Source: an uncultured Actinomycetes bacterium (GTDB lineage: Bacteria; Actinomycetota; Acidimicrobiia; Acidimicrobiales; RAAP-2). From it: 21,942 nt of DNA. The notes under the pieces were generated by a model. That model worked only from the letters and a program-made list of their open reading frames with translations. It was not told where the DNA came from and did no database searches. Numbering within the stretch: the stretch's first letter is position 1; every line of letters starts with the position of its first letter. The stretch lies in contig CAIKFN010000170.1 of the NCBI GenBank assembly GCA_903826715.1, positions 1 through 21,942 on the forward strand, given 5' to 3'. Shown one piece after another: positions 6,872 to 14,840 of this stretch. Made by a program: the position numbers and the translations under genes.

Positions 6872-7492
6872 ATGAGTTGGTACGAAGAAAACGTAGTTCC
6901 GAAGATTGTTGATCTGGCGTGTGGCTCTAAGAACATGAATCGCTGGCGACAAAAAGCGGTTGTTGGTCTGTTTGGAGAGATTGTCGAAATTGGATTTGGC
7001 TCAGGACGCAATGTTGAGTTGTATCCAAGTGAGCTAAAGAAAGTTTTTGCGGTAGAACCATCTGAGAAAGCAACAACTATGGCGAGTGGTCGAATCGCTA
7101 GTAGTTCTGTCCAGATTGAACGAGTTGGACTCGTGGGCGAGGATCTTGCAATAACTGATAATTCTTGCGATGGGGCACTATGTACATTCACCCTTTGCAC
7201 GGTTTCAGATCCTGTAAAGGTCCTCAGTGAAATTAGACGGGTTCTAAAACCTGGTGCCTCGTTTCACTTTCTTGAGCACGGGCTCTCGCCTGACGCCAAT
7301 GTCGCGAAGTGGCAAAACCGGCTCAATGGCTTCGAACAGAAAATTGCTGGTGGTTGCAATTTGAACCGTGACCCTCTGGCGCTTTTAAAAGCAGCTGGAT
7401 GTGAAGTTGAAATAATTCGACAGCGCTATGCAAAAGGTCCAAAGCCTTGGAGTTATTTCACAGTGGGGACTGCGCGCTGGCCTAACGGCTAA
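6872..7492 (+). CDS. Class I SAM-dependent methyltransferase (METTL7-like)
   Basis: A 206-aa cytoplasmic methyltransferase. The SAM-binding glycine motif VEIGFGSGRN is at 38-47, the acidic residue ending motif II is in VFAVEPS (58-64), and motif post-II and IV-like segments (LCTFTLCTVSD, EIRRVLKPGASFHFLEHG) follow in the usual Rossmann order. The N-terminus MSWYEENVVPKIVDLACG resembles the METTL7/UbiE-like group acting on small molecules or thiols. The substrate is unknown. The start ATG 6872 follows a leaderless -10 box by six bases. The 3' end overlaps the convergent 59-aa gene by 11 bases. Confidence 0.8.
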   Translation: MSWYEENVVPKIVDLACGSKNMNRWRQKAVVGLFGEIVEIGFGSGRNVELYPSELKKVFAVEPSEKATTMASGRIASSSVQIERVGLVGEDLAITDNSCDGALCTFTLCTVSDPVKVLSEIRRVLKPGASFHFLEHGLSPDANVAKWQNRLNGFEQKIAGGCNLNRDPLALLKAAGCEVEIIRQRYAKGPKPWSYFTVGTARWPNG

Positions 7493-7661
7493 GACCAAAT
7501 CCTCGTAGAAGATTGCGGGTGATTTTGTTGGTCTGCTTGTAGACCTTGCGACGAACAGTGCGCTTGGCGTAAGCGCCAGGACCTTTTATGGCTGCTTCAA
7601 CGTTGCCCATTATTCGCGCATCACGGTAGAGCTGTGAGCGAAGACTTCTTTCACGAGTCAT
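7482..7661 (-). CDS. Very basic 59-aa protein, conserved-looking, unknown function
   Basis: A complete short gene of 59 codons plus TAG. The ATG at 7661 has AAGGA six bases upstream on the minus strand. The product has 16 Arg/Lys, no membrane segment, and reads like a compact helical protein: MTRERSLRSQLYRDARIMGN at the start, then a GPGAY turn, a KRTVRRKVY stretch, and TRNLLRGFGLSR at the end. It resembles small basic actinobacterial proteins I recall as hypothetical, but I cannot assign a name. Basic charge suggests nucleic acid or ribosome binding; this is inference. It overlaps the end of the methyltransferase gene by 11 bases and is divergent from the oxidoreductase gene. Confidence 0.75.
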   Translation of the reverse strand: MTRERSLRSQLYRDARIMGNVEAAIKGPGAYAKRTVRRKVYKQTNKITRNLLRGFGLSR

Positions 7662-7741
7662 TGTTAATCCTTAGTTTTAGTGGGCTGTCAACATGGCCAT
7701 CATAAGCCTCTAAGGTTGCCCCAACACAAGGAGAACCCCTA
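7662..7741 (+). promoter_or_regulatory. Divergent promoter region with strong RBS for oxidoreductase
   Basis: TAAGGT at 7711-7716 is a plausible -10 box on the plus strand, with no clear -35. AAGGAGA at 7728-7734 is a strong Shine-Dalgarno sequence seven bases before ATG 7742. The minus-strand start at 7661 has its own AAGGA site at 7668-7672. Unlike most units here, both of these genes use ribosome binding sites. Confidence 0.5.
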
Positions 7742-8767
7742 ATGACCAACCGTCAAGTGACCCTCGCAGAGCGTCCAATTGGAATGATCACACCTGCAAC
7801 CACAAATCTGATCGAGACTGAAATACCTGTCTGCAAAGACGGTGAAGCGCTCATCAAAGTTGCCATGCTCTCAATTGACCCAACAATTCGTACCTGGATG
7901 AACGACGCCCCCGGGTACTTACCTCCAATTGAAATCGGAGCAGTAATTCGCTCAAGCGGAACTGGTGTTGTTATTGAGTCAAAAACTCCGCGCTACAACG
8001 TTGGAGACATTGTGTTTGGTTCTACTAATTGGCAGGAATACGTTATTGCCGACGAAGAAAACAAATTTCAAGTTATCCCATCGGGAATGGGCATTGACCT
8101 TGCTACAACAATGAATGTGCTCGGCGTAACGGGACTGACTGCTTACTTTGGCCTCTTAGAAGTAGGTGAATTCAAGAAAGGTGATGTAGTTGTCGTTTCT
8201 GGTGCGGCTGGTGCCACTGGTTCAGTGGTTGGTCAAATTGCTAAGGCTCGTGGCGCAAGCAAAGTTGTTGGTATTGCAGGTGGACCTGAGAAGTGTGCCG
8301 AGGTCGTAGAAAAGTACGGCTTTGACGTTTGCCTTGACTACCGTGAGCCAGGACTTCGCAAGAAACTCCACGAAGTTTGCCCTAAGGGGATAGACCTCTT
8401 CTTTGACAACGTTGGAGGAATCATCCTTGATGACGCACTCGCAAACATCGCAATGCACGGACGTTTCGTAATCTGTGGTGCAATTTCTCAGTACAACGCA
8501 ATGGAAAAGCCACAAGGTCTCCTAAATCACACGATGCTTATTATGCGTCGAGGAACAATGAAGGGCTTTATCATCCTTGACTTCCTTCCGCGCTCTGGTG
8601 AGGCGCAGTTGGCACTTGCGGGCATGGTGCTCGATGGATCACTCTCGCACCAAGAGCACCTCGTGCAAGGTCTTGAGAATGCACCTGATGCACTCAACCT
8701 ACTGTTCAGTGGTGGCAATCACGGAAAGACATTGGTTGTCGTTGACGAAACCATCAAACTCGCATAA
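7742..8767 (+). CDS. NADP-dependent MDR-family oxidoreductase (CurA/PTGR-like)
   Basis: A 341-aa zinc-independent medium-chain dehydrogenase/reductase. The N-terminus (MTNRQVTLAERPIG ... DPTIRTWMND, ~45-55) is characteristic of the curcumin reductase / leukotriene B4 12-hydroxydehydrogenase group, which reduces alpha,beta-unsaturated carbonyls with NADPH. The nucleotide-binding signature AAGATGSVVGQIAK is at 155-168 and the LFFDNVGG motif follows near 220. Length is normal for the family. Strong Shine-Dalgarno upstream. The 3' end overlaps the probable start of the MFS gene by about 30 bases, suggesting coupled translation and possibly a shared role such as detoxification; the physiological substrate is unknown. 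Confidence 0.88.
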   Translation: MTNRQVTLAERPIGMITPATTNLIETEIPVCKDGEALIKVAMLSIDPTIRTWMNDAPGYLPPIEIGAVIRSSGTGVVIESKTPRYNVGDIVFGSTNWQEYVIADEENKFQVIPSGMGIDLATTMNVLGVTGLTAYFGLLEVGEFKKGDVVVVSGAAGATGSVVGQIAKARGASKVVGIAGGPEKCAEVVEKYGFDVCLDYREPGLRKKLHEVCPKGIDLFFDNVGGIILDDALANIAMHGRFVICGAISQYNAMEKPQGLLNHTMLIMRRGTMKGFIILDFLPRSGEAQLALAGMVLDGSLSHQEHLVQGLENAPDALNLLFSGGNHGKTLVVVDETIKLA

Positions 8768-9995
8768 AGAACAAACTGCTCGACGCGCCAAGCGTGTCAC
8801 AAGTGTTCTTTTTTTAGTCGCACTCTTTGCGGGATTTGCGCAATTCGGTGCCGTAACGTCGCTCAATGATGTTGCTAAGCACTTTGGTCATGTCACATCA
8901 AGCAACTCTTTAAAGAGCGCGGTAGGGCTTTCTGGCTCAGTCCTCGGACTAGGGCTCGGGGTGCTTCGCATTGCGTCACTGGCATCGCTACCACTGGCTT
9001 CGCTTGCTGATCGTTTTGGGCGCAAGAAAGTTCTTAGGCGAACAATGACAATTGGACTCGTTGCGACATCGTTCGCATCACTAAGCCCCAGTTACTGGTT
9101 CTTTGTGCTGTGTTTCGCGTTCGCGCGCCCACTTCTTTCCGCGTCTTCAACAATTGTTCAGGTGATCACCGTCGAGCTCTCAACAACTAAAAGTCGAATT
9201 AACCATATTGTTGTCGTCGCCGCTGGTTCAGGGATCGGGGCTGGACTTTCGGCGGTTCTTCACGGGATCATCAGGGGACCAAATTCTTTTCGCTGGCTGT
9301 TTGCGCTGGGAATAGTGCCAATTTTTTTCCTAGTCCCATTTTTAAAGGTTGTTCCTGAGTCTCACGAACGCGACACGAGCCATCCAACTGCTCGATTGGG
9401 CGCAGTTGCAAAGTCCCTTCGATCAAGGCTCTACATTGTGGCGGCAGTTGCATTTGTTGTGGGGATTATTTCTGGTCCAGCGAATGGATTCGCCTTCGTT
9501 TACGGAGAAGGGATACTCAAACTTTCACCACAATTCGCAGCATTTATTGTCACCTTAAGTGCACTGACCGGACTTGGCGGACTACTCCTCAGCCGTGTCT
9601 TCGCAAAAAAGTACGGAAGGCGCGTGACCGTAGCGGTTGGAGTTCTTGCCACAGCGCTCACTTCAACGCTCGCCTATAGCGGTGGACGAATGAACTTTGT
9701 ACTTGGCTACATGCTGGGAGTTGGTGCGGCTGGTCTAATGTCGCCAGCCCTAACTGCAATGGCTACAGAGTTGTTCACGCATAGTTTCCGTGCAACTGCC
9801 GCTGGCTGGATTTTGGTTGCGGGAGTGATTGGTGCAGTGACCGGACTTGGATTTTTTGGACTTATTGGTGACGCAGTTCACACCACCAGTGCACTTTCAC
9901 TTCGCCTACCTGCGATTCTGACGTTTATTCCCTTGCTACCGGTTTTATTCTTGCTTCGAAAATTACCCGAGAGTTCTGAAATGGAACTTATCTAA
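8736..9995 (+). CDS. Major facilitator superfamily transporter
   Basis: A ~419-aa integral membrane protein with about 12 predicted helices. MFS motif A is clear after helix 2 (LADRFGRKKVL), and a related motif appears in the second half (RVFAKKYGRR). Both halves have the usual six-helix layout; a charged central loop (~PESHERDTSHPTARLG) separates them. The substrate cannot be told. Start is uncertain: the frame is open back to 8577, but that part lies fully inside the oxidoreductase gene. TTG at 8736 has GGAAAG about seven bases upstream; TTG at 8742 is the next choice. No ATG or GTG exists between these and helix 1. The stop overlaps the convergent endonuclease-like gene by eight bases. Confidence 0.8.
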   Translation: MSLTKPSNSHKEQTARRAKRVTSVLFLVALFAGFAQFGAVTSLNDVAKHFGHVTSSNSLKSAVGLSGSVLGLGLGVLRIASLASLPLASLADRFGRKKVLRRTMTIGLVATSFASLSPSYWFFVLCFAFARPLLSASSTIVQVITVELSTTKSRINHIVVVAAGSGIGAGLSAVLHGIIRGPNSFRWLFALGIVPIFFLVPFLKVVPESHERDTSHPTARLGAVAKSLRSRLYIVAAVAFVVGIISGPANGFAFVYGEGILKLSPQFAAFIVTLSALTGLGGLLLSRVFAKKYGRRVTVAVGVLATALTSTLAYSGGRMNFVLGYMLGVGAAGLMSPALTAMATELFTHSFRATAAGWILVAGVIGAVTGLGFFGLIGDAVHTTSALSLRLPAILTFIPLLPVLFLLRKLPESSEMELI

Positions 9996-10785
9996 GTTCG
10001 ACCTCGGCAAGAAGCGCTCGGTGATCACTGCCACCATCGCTAGCGCTACCTCCAAGTTTTTTCCAAGGACCACGTCCGAGAATGTGATCTATTTGTGAAT
10101 GTGGAATTCGAGCTGGGTACGTTCGTGCGCGAATGAGTGTCTTCCAGCCCGGAAGAAGTACACGAAGAAGCGGCCGCCAGCAATTGAAGTCTCCGGCGAT
10201 CAAAAGCGGCAATGAGGGATCTAGAAGTTTAACGATTGCACTAATTCTGCGGTACTGCAGGTATGAGCCGTGACTGAGATGTGCACCATGCACAGCAATG
10301 GCATAAAAGCTTTTCTCACCATCACGTAACTTGGCAATAATAAGTGCGCGATTCACTTTTTCTCGTGGCAGTCGACCTAGCGATTCGACATTGATTTCTT
10401 CAATCTCGAATTTCGTAAGTAGCCCAAGTCCCCACGTCCCCGGCTCCAGAGTGACATTCGAGCGATTCCTGATTTGAATCTTCTTCAGATCTCGAACTTC
10501 TCGGTAGTAGAGACCTCGCTCGGCACTGAAGTGAGCAAACAGTGGCTGCCACGTTCTTTTTCCAGATCCAGTGCTAACTCGCTCAGCTCTTGCAAGGGGG
10601 GCGAATGCTCCCTTCATTGAGAGGTCTCTTTCAAAATCAGAAAAGAAGTCGGGACCATTATCCCCACGCCAGATTTCAGGGCAAATGAGGATATCTGGAC
10701 GCAGGGAGACGGCATGTTCATAAGCCGAAGTGGCTTGGCCCCAGCCATCGACGCCTGCGTGAAGGTTAAATGTTGCTACACGCAC
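9988..10785 (-). CDS. Endonuclease/exonuclease/phosphatase family protein
   Basis: A 265-aa Mg2+-dependent hydrolase of the EEP fold. Motifs in order: ATFNLHAG (4-11, Asn7), CPEIW (metal Glu near 37), VHGAHLSH (catalytic His region), AGDFNCW (catalytic Asp-x-Asn), QIDHIL, and the C-terminal GSDHRAL (catalytic Asp-His). All canonical residues are present, so it should be active; substrate could be DNA, a phospholipid or a sugar phosphate. No signal peptide. GTG start at 10785 lies six bases after TAGGGT on the minus strand and has no ribosome site. It is divergent from the PhzF-led operon; the -10 boxes of the two overlap. Convergent overlap with the MFS gene is eight bases. Confidence 0.82.
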   Translation of the reverse strand: MRVATFNLHAGVDGWGQATSAYEHAVSLRPDILICPEIWRGDNGPDFFSDFERDLSMKGAFAPLARAERVSTGSGKRTWQPLFAHFSAERGLYYREVRDLKKIQIRNRSNVTLEPGTWGLGLLTKFEIEEINVESLGRLPREKVNRALIIAKLRDGEKSFYAIAVHGAHLSHGSYLQYRRISAIVKLLDPSLPLLIAGDFNCWRPLLRVLLPGWKTLIRARTYPARIPHSQIDHILGRGPWKKLGGSASDGGSDHRALLAEVELR

Positions 10786-10791
10786 CCCAAA

Positions 10792-10801
10792 ACCCTACGC
10801 T
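10792..10801. promoter_or_regulatory. Overlapping divergent -10 boxes (TAGGGT minus, TACGCT plus)
   Basis: On the minus strand TAGGGT (10797-10792) is six bases before GTG 10785, and CTGACA at 10821-10816 is a possible -35 with an 18-base gap. On the plus strand TACGCT occupies 10796-10801, upstream of the PhzF-family gene. The two boxes share the central TA, so polymerases would compete for the same DNA. The minus-strand box is the stronger call. Confidence 0.5.
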
Positions 10802-10812
10802 CTATGCGCTCC

Positions 10813-11637
10813 ATGTGTCAGGCTCTTGGGGTGGAATCCGTCAACGTCACCTTTGGACATCGCCTCTGGTGGGTCGACGCCTTTACGGGCGATGGAGCTC
10901 GTGGGAACCCGGCCGTGGTTGTCTTGCTTGAAAGACCAGTGCCAGACGCAGAACTGCAACAAATTGCCTTCGAACTCGGCGTCTCTGAAACGGCATTTCT
11001 TAGAAGGTCAGGCGACCTGTGGTCGCTTCGTTGGTTCACGCCAACAGTGGAAGTAGATCTCTGCGGTCACGCGACACTCGCGACGCTGCACGTGTTACTC
11101 AATGAACTCGGCGTTCCTGGGGGAGAGTTTTATTTCCAAACTCGCTCAGGAGTTCTTTCTGGGCGCAGGCTACGTGAAGGACTACTCGGCATTGACCTTC
11201 CTCGCACGTACATTGAACCAGTTGATCCAAAAGTACTTGGCGGCGCGCTTGGTCCAGTGAGCGAAGCCTTTCAGGCTGGTGCTTCGAGCCTTGTTGCAGT
11301 TGTCGAGGACTACGAGACTCTCTGCAGTCTCGACGTTGATCCAATGAGCTTGTTCTTGATTCCGGCGTCATTGATTATCGCCGCCTGCGTTGGTGGGCCA
11401 GATGCGGATGTTTCAGTCCGAGTATTTGCTCCTCGACTCGGACTTGCGGAAGATCCAGTAACTGGAAGTGCAATGTGTGCGATTGCACCATGGTGGGTGG
11501 ATAAAACCGGTTCTCCAACACTCACTGTGCGCCAAGCCTCTGCACGAGGTGGACTTATGTATTCGCGTTTGTTCGAAAAGAATGTTGAAGTTGCGGGAAT
11601 GACTCGAACATTCTTTGGTGGGGAGATGCGTCAATGA
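10813..11637 (+). CDS. PhzF family isomerase-like protein
   Basis: A ~274-aa protein of the PhzF/diaminopimelate-epimerase-like fold. Family signatures: RLWWVDAFTGDGARGNPAVVV near the N-terminus, SETAF (58-62, catalytic Glu59), DLCGHATLA (82-90), and EDPVTGSA in the C-terminal half. After GSA the usual His is Met (AMCAI). Members isomerise small acidic metabolites; the substrate here is unknown. The open frame extends to 10714, but that part overlaps the divergent endonuclease-like gene, so ATG 10813 or GTG 10831 is more likely. First gene of a tightly packed five-gene run; its stop overlaps the next ATG by four bases (ATGA). Confidence 0.82.
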   Translation: MCQALGVESVNVTFGHRLWWVDAFTGDGARGNPAVVVLLERPVPDAELQQIAFELGVSETAFLRRSGDLWSLRWFTPTVEVDLCGHATLATLHVLLNELGVPGGEFYFQTRSGVLSGRRLREGLLGIDLPRTYIEPVDPKVLGGALGPVSEAFQAGASSLVAVVEDYETLCSLDVDPMSLFLIPASLIIAACVGGPDADVSVRVFAPRLGLAEDPVTGSAMCAIAPWWVDKTGSPTLTVRQASARGGLMYSRLFEKNVEVAGMTRTFFGGEMRQ

Positions 11638-12305
11638 GCAACAAAACATTAGGACCAGGAGAACATACTCGGGTGACTCGTTTGCCTAAAAAAGCGAATT
11701 ACGACGAAAAAATAATTCACACCATTCTTGATGAAGCACGCATGTGTCACGTTGCAGGAATAGTTGGTGAAAAGGCAATGGCCCTTCCAACGCTTCATGC
11801 TCGAAAAGGATCAACGCTGTATCTCCATGGCAGCCAGTCGAATGCAATTATGAAGTCAGTCCTTGTCTCGGGCGAAGCATTCGTCACCGTGACGCACTAT
11901 GACGGCCTGCGACTGGCGCGAAGTGGCTTTGAGTCCTCGATTGCTTACCGATCAGTGGTGATCTTTGGTCCTGTTACTGAAGTAACTGACTTAGAAGAGA
12001 AGCGCAAGTGCCTCGACATGTTTGTAGACGCAATTCTTCCAGGCAGAGCTGATGAAGTGCGCCCCATGAACGAACGAGAACTACACCTTACGTTTGTTCT
12101 TGCGGTTGAAATCAATGAAGCATCAGCAAAAATTTCTGCTGGCCCTACTGAAGACTTTGAGTACGACGTTGACCTTCCAATCTGGTCGGGGACAATTCCT
12201 TCGAAGTTAGTCTTTGGCGAACCAGTGCCAAATACTGATGGCGCAATGGCTACAGGTGAAATTGAACTTCCGCCGTCGGTGCAGCGCTTGCTTGAAAATC
12301 AATAA
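11634..12305 (+). CDS. Pyridoxamine 5'-phosphate oxidase-like FMN-binding protein
   Basis: A 223-aa split-barrel flavin/F420-type protein (PPOX superfamily, NimA-like). Seen: an N-terminal arm with TRLPKKANYDEKIIHTILDE, the core barrel segment ALPTLHARKGSTLYLHGSQS (dimer/FMN-phosphate region), and VSGEAFVTVTHYDGLRLAR followed by SSIAYRSVVIFG, the usual order in this group. Such proteins bind FMN, F420 or heme and reduce small molecules; which cofactor is not decided. Starts in an ATGA overlap with the PhzF-family gene and ends in TAATG with the Nudix gene. Confidence 0.82.
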   Translation: MSNKTLGPGEHTRVTRLPKKANYDEKIIHTILDEARMCHVAGIVGEKAMALPTLHARKGSTLYLHGSQSNAIMKSVLVSGEAFVTVTHYDGLRLARSGFESSIAYRSVVIFGPVTEVTDLEEKRKCLDMFVDAILPGRADEVRPMNERELHLTFVLAVEINEASAKISAGPTEDFEYDVDLPIWSGTIPSKLVFGEPVPNTDGAMATGEIELPPSVQRLLENQ

Positions 12306-12853
12306 TGACTACAGCTGAAGAATTACGCTCAAAAATCCTGTTGATTGATCCGGTCGATGAGCGAGAGAAGAGTTCAATTGTCCAGACCCTAGAGCGCCTT
12401 ACCTGGGATGGAGATCTTTTTGATGAAGAGGCGAATGATCATCACATAACGGCTTCCACGTTTGTTGTTTCTGAGCGTGGGGTTATTTTGCATCTTCATC
12501 GCAAACTTCAAATCTGGGTGCAACCCGGTGGACACGTTGACGCCGGCGAAAGCACGCTGCACGCTGCACTTCGCGAGACCCTCGAAGAAACAGGACTTGT
12601 AACGCGTCACTTAGATCCACCCAACTTGTTTCACGTTGATGTCCACCCGGGCCCGCGTGGCCACACGCACTACGACCTTCGCTACGTGCTCCTGAGCGCT
12701 CCTGACGATCCAAACCCGCCAGAAGGTGAAAGCCCAGAGGTCTACTGGTTCGACTTCGATGCAGCACAGCAGCGCTGTGAGCCAGCATTAGCCCCAGCAC
12801 TGGGCAAACTGGGACAGTGGTACGAGTTAGAACGTGCCAAACTAACTACGTGA
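12305..12853 (+). CDS. Nudix hydrolase
   Basis: A 182-aa hydrolase of nucleoside diphosphates linked to another moiety. The full Nudix box is present: Gly76, Glu82, Arg90-Glu91, Glu94-Glu95, Gly97 (GHVDAGESTLHAALRETLEE then TG), so it should bind Mg2+ and be active. An N-terminal helical extension of ~45 residues precedes the beta core. Substrate unknown; roles in nucleotide sanitation or mRNA cap-like/NADH cleavage are known for the family. Start ATG shares the last base of the previous stop. Its own TGA overlaps the following GTG by four bases. Confidence 0.88.
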   Translation: MTTAEELRSKILLIDPVDEREKSSIVQTLERLTWDGDLFDEEANDHHITASTFVVSERGVILHLHRKLQIWVQPGGHVDAGESTLHAALRETLEETGLVTRHLDPPNLFHVDVHPGPRGHTHYDLRYVLLSAPDDPNPPEGESPEVYWFDFDAAQQRCEPALAPALGKLGQWYELERAKLTT

Positions 12854-13560
12854 GCGACACAACAACACTTCGAGCTCTCATGGAAGCAGACCGCTGGGTT
12901 GAGCGCGTCATTGCGCAGCGCAATCACTTGCCCGAAATGGCCGAACTGATCACTTTGGAAGAAGAACTGCGCTCACTGGTCGCTTCACTGAAGCAAGCAC
13001 AAGTTGACCAAGCACCTATTCAAAAGAAATACTCCGAGTTGCAAGATGGCGCCGAGAAGCTGCGTAAACGCTCACACGACATTCAGGCAAAACTTGATAG
13101 TTCAACAGCGAATGCTCGAGAACTTGGTGCGCTGCAAACTGAGATTGAGCATGTTCGTGAACTGCTCTCAAAAGCAGAAGATTTGGAACTTGAAGCATTT
13201 CTTGAATTAGAACCTCTCGACCAGTCAGTTGAGAACATTAAGGCTGCAGCGCAACCAAAAATGGAACGACGCGCAGAACTTCAAGCACAGATAGTTAGTC
13301 TCCAGGCGACCTTGGACGAGGAAATCATCTCACTGCGCTCTTCTAGACAAGAGTGTGCTGTTCAAGTGCCATCAGAGCTTCTAAAAACCTACGAAACAGC
13401 ACACAAGCGTGTGGGGATCTCAGGTGCGGCGCAAGTAGATAACGGCAGGTGTGATGGCTGTCGTATTGAACTTTCACCGCTCGACTTTGATCGCTGGAAA
13501 GCGCAGCCACAGGACACGTTCATGGCCTGTCCTGAATGTGGAAGATTGCTGCTGCCGTGA
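12850..13560 (+). CDS. Coiled-coil C4-type zinc-ribbon protein
   Basis: A 236-aa protein with a long antiparallel coiled coil (~25-180, rich in Leu/Glu/Lys/Gln heptads) and a C-terminal zinc ribbon with two CxxC pairs (CDGC and CPEC near 200 and 229). This is the widespread actinobacterial family that sits next to RNase H/phosphoglycerate-mutase-type genes (as in mycobacteria), presumed to bind nucleic acid or act as adaptor. Start GTG 12850 in a GTGA overlap is preferred over the upstream in-frame ATG at 12817, which lies inside the Nudix gene. The downstream gene encodes a histidine phosphatase and begins in another GTGA overlap. Confidence 0.85.
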   Translation: MSDTTTLRALMEADRWVERVIAQRNHLPEMAELITLEEELRSLVASLKQAQVDQAPIQKKYSELQDGAEKLRKRSHDIQAKLDSSTANARELGALQTEIEHVRELLSKAEDLELEAFLELEPLDQSVENIKAAAQPKMERRAELQAQIVSLQATLDEEIISLRSSRQECAVQVPSELLKTYETAHKRVGISGAAQVDNGRCDGCRIELSPLDFDRWKAQPQDTFMACPECGRLLLP

Positions 13561-14150
13561 TAATTCTTATTCGCCACGGTCAAACTACGACGAATGCACA
13601 AAACTTGCTCGTAGGTAGAAGTGACCCTGAACTCACTGAACTCGGTGAAAGCCAAGCTCGTGCGCTTGTTCCATTTCTCACCAATGTGAAAGAAGTGTGG
13701 TCCTCACCACTTAGCCGTGCACGCAACACAGCTGCACTTGCCATGCCACACCTTGAAGCGAAGATTAATCATGACTTTATTGAAGTTGACTACGGCTCAC
13801 TTGATGGAAGCCCGCTCAGTGTTGTGACCCCAGAAGAGTGGAAGACCTTCGAAAGCGATACAACGTTTGCCCTCGGTGGCGGAGAGTCCTTAGCGTCAGT
13901 TGATGCGAGAGTGCATGCGCAGTTGAATGCTCTGCTGGAAGATGAAACTAGCTTGCTTCATAATCCAAGAGAGCACCTCGCAATCGTGAGTCACGTATCA
14001 CCAATTAAGTCAGCTGTTGGATGGTCACTCGGTGCAGATAGCTCACTGGCGTTTAGAACTCAGCTTCACAACGGATCAATGACACAAGTATTTGTGCGTC
14101 GTAGAACACCACTACTTGTTCACTTCAATATGTTGCCTGAGCCTCGTTAA
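13557..14150 (+). CDS. Histidine phosphatase family protein
   Basis: A 197-aa phosphoglycerate-mutase-like enzyme. The catalytic RHGQT motif is at 6-10 (His7). Also present: VWSSPLSRARNTA (phosphate-pocket Arg), FIEVDYGSLDG (general acid Glu region), and VSHVSPIK (second His). It should hydrolyse or transfer phosphate via phospho-His; the substrate is not evident. Start GTG 13557 in the GTGA overlap is chosen over ATG 13536, because the family begins right before RHG. In mycobacteria the zinc-ribbon neighbour is followed by a bifunctional RNase H/phosphatase; here only the phosphatase part is present. The stop overlaps the convergent PAQR gene by four bases. Confidence 0.87.
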   Translation: MIILIRHGQTTTNAQNLLVGRSDPELTELGESQARALVPFLTNVKEVWSSPLSRARNTAALAMPHLEAKINHDFIEVDYGSLDGSPLSVVTPEEWKTFESDTTFALGGGESLASVDARVHAQLNALLEDETSLLHNPREHLAIVSHVSPIKSAVGWSLGADSSLAFRTQLHNGSMTQVFVRRRTPLLVHFNMLPEPR

Positions 14151-14809
14151 CGAAGCGCAAGGTACACCGCACAGAAGTGCAAACCCGCTCCAACAATGGT
14201 CAGGGAATGAAAAAGCTCGTGGTAGCCAAATACGCGCGGAGACAACTTTGGCCACTTAGTGCCATAAAAGATCGCACCAATTGAATACGCAATGCCGCCA
14301 GCAACAACTAAAAGAAAAACAGTCTGTCCGCCGCCTCGGTAGATTTGTGGCATTACGCCAACTGCGGCCCAGCCAACTACAAGGTAGGGAAGCGTGTTTA
14401 CCCATTTAGGGGTGTCGAGCGCGAGTTGACGTATGGTGATGCCAATCACGGCACCTGATCCAATAACAATCAGCAACACAAGTCGGATTGTGCCGTGCAT
14501 GGTGAGTCCAGAAATTGCGGCGTAGCTACCGGTTATTGCGAGGAAGATAGTTGAGTGATCAGCACGTCGCCACGCACGTCGTTTTGACGGCGACCAATTG
14601 ACTCGGTGAAAGAGCGCACTCGTTGTCATCATTGATGCGACGCCGAAGATAAAACAACAAACCCAAATAACCTGCGTCCAGTTCTGAGCTCGACCAATGA
14701 GAAGTGGGGAAGTCCCAAGAAGAACAAAAACTCCGACTAAATGAATCCAACCTCTGAGTAGTGGCTTCGACTGCTGTGGTACTTCAGCGTGAATCTCAGT
14801 GTCATTCAT
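14147..14809 (-). CDS. Hemolysin III / PAQR family membrane protein
   Basis: A 220-aa integral membrane protein with about seven helices. It has the metal-binding motifs of the hemolysin III/TrhA group: SALFHR (Ser/His, after helix 2), RRADHSTIF (Asp-His), and the C-terminal YHELFHSLTIVGAGLHF (His residues). These form a membrane-embedded Zn site in the PAQR superfamily; bacterial members are linked to membrane lipid homeostasis, and a true hemolytic role is doubtful. ATG 14809 lies six bases after TAGGGT on the minus strand. The stop overlaps that of the histidine phosphatase gene by four bases. Confidence 0.87.
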   Translation of the reverse strand: MNDTEIHAEVPQQSKPLLRGWIHLVGVFVLLGTSPLLIGRAQNWTQVIWVCCFIFGVASMMTTSALFHRVNWSPSKRRAWRRADHSTIFLAITGSYAAISGLTMHGTIRLVLLIVIGSGAVIGITIRQLALDTPKWVNTLPYLVVGWAAVGVMPQIYRGGGQTVFLLVVAGGIAYSIGAIFYGTKWPKLSPRVFGYHELFHSLTIVGAGLHFCAVYLALR

Positions 14810-14815
14810 AAAACC

Positions 14816-14821
14816 ACCCTA
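14816..14821 (-). promoter_or_regulatory. Leaderless -10 box TAGGGT
   Basis: Minus strand TAGGGT, six bases, then ATG at 14809. Same hexamer and spacing as the endonuclease-like gene at 10785. AGGG within it could alternatively act as a weak Shine-Dalgarno sequence. Confidence 0.55.
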
Positions 14822-14840
14822 GGGTCCTTACACAACGAAG

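Noticed and set aside
8577..8735. Upstream extension of the MFS gene
   Set aside because: It lies wholly within the oxidoreductase gene and adds ~50 residues with no transporter character before helix 1.
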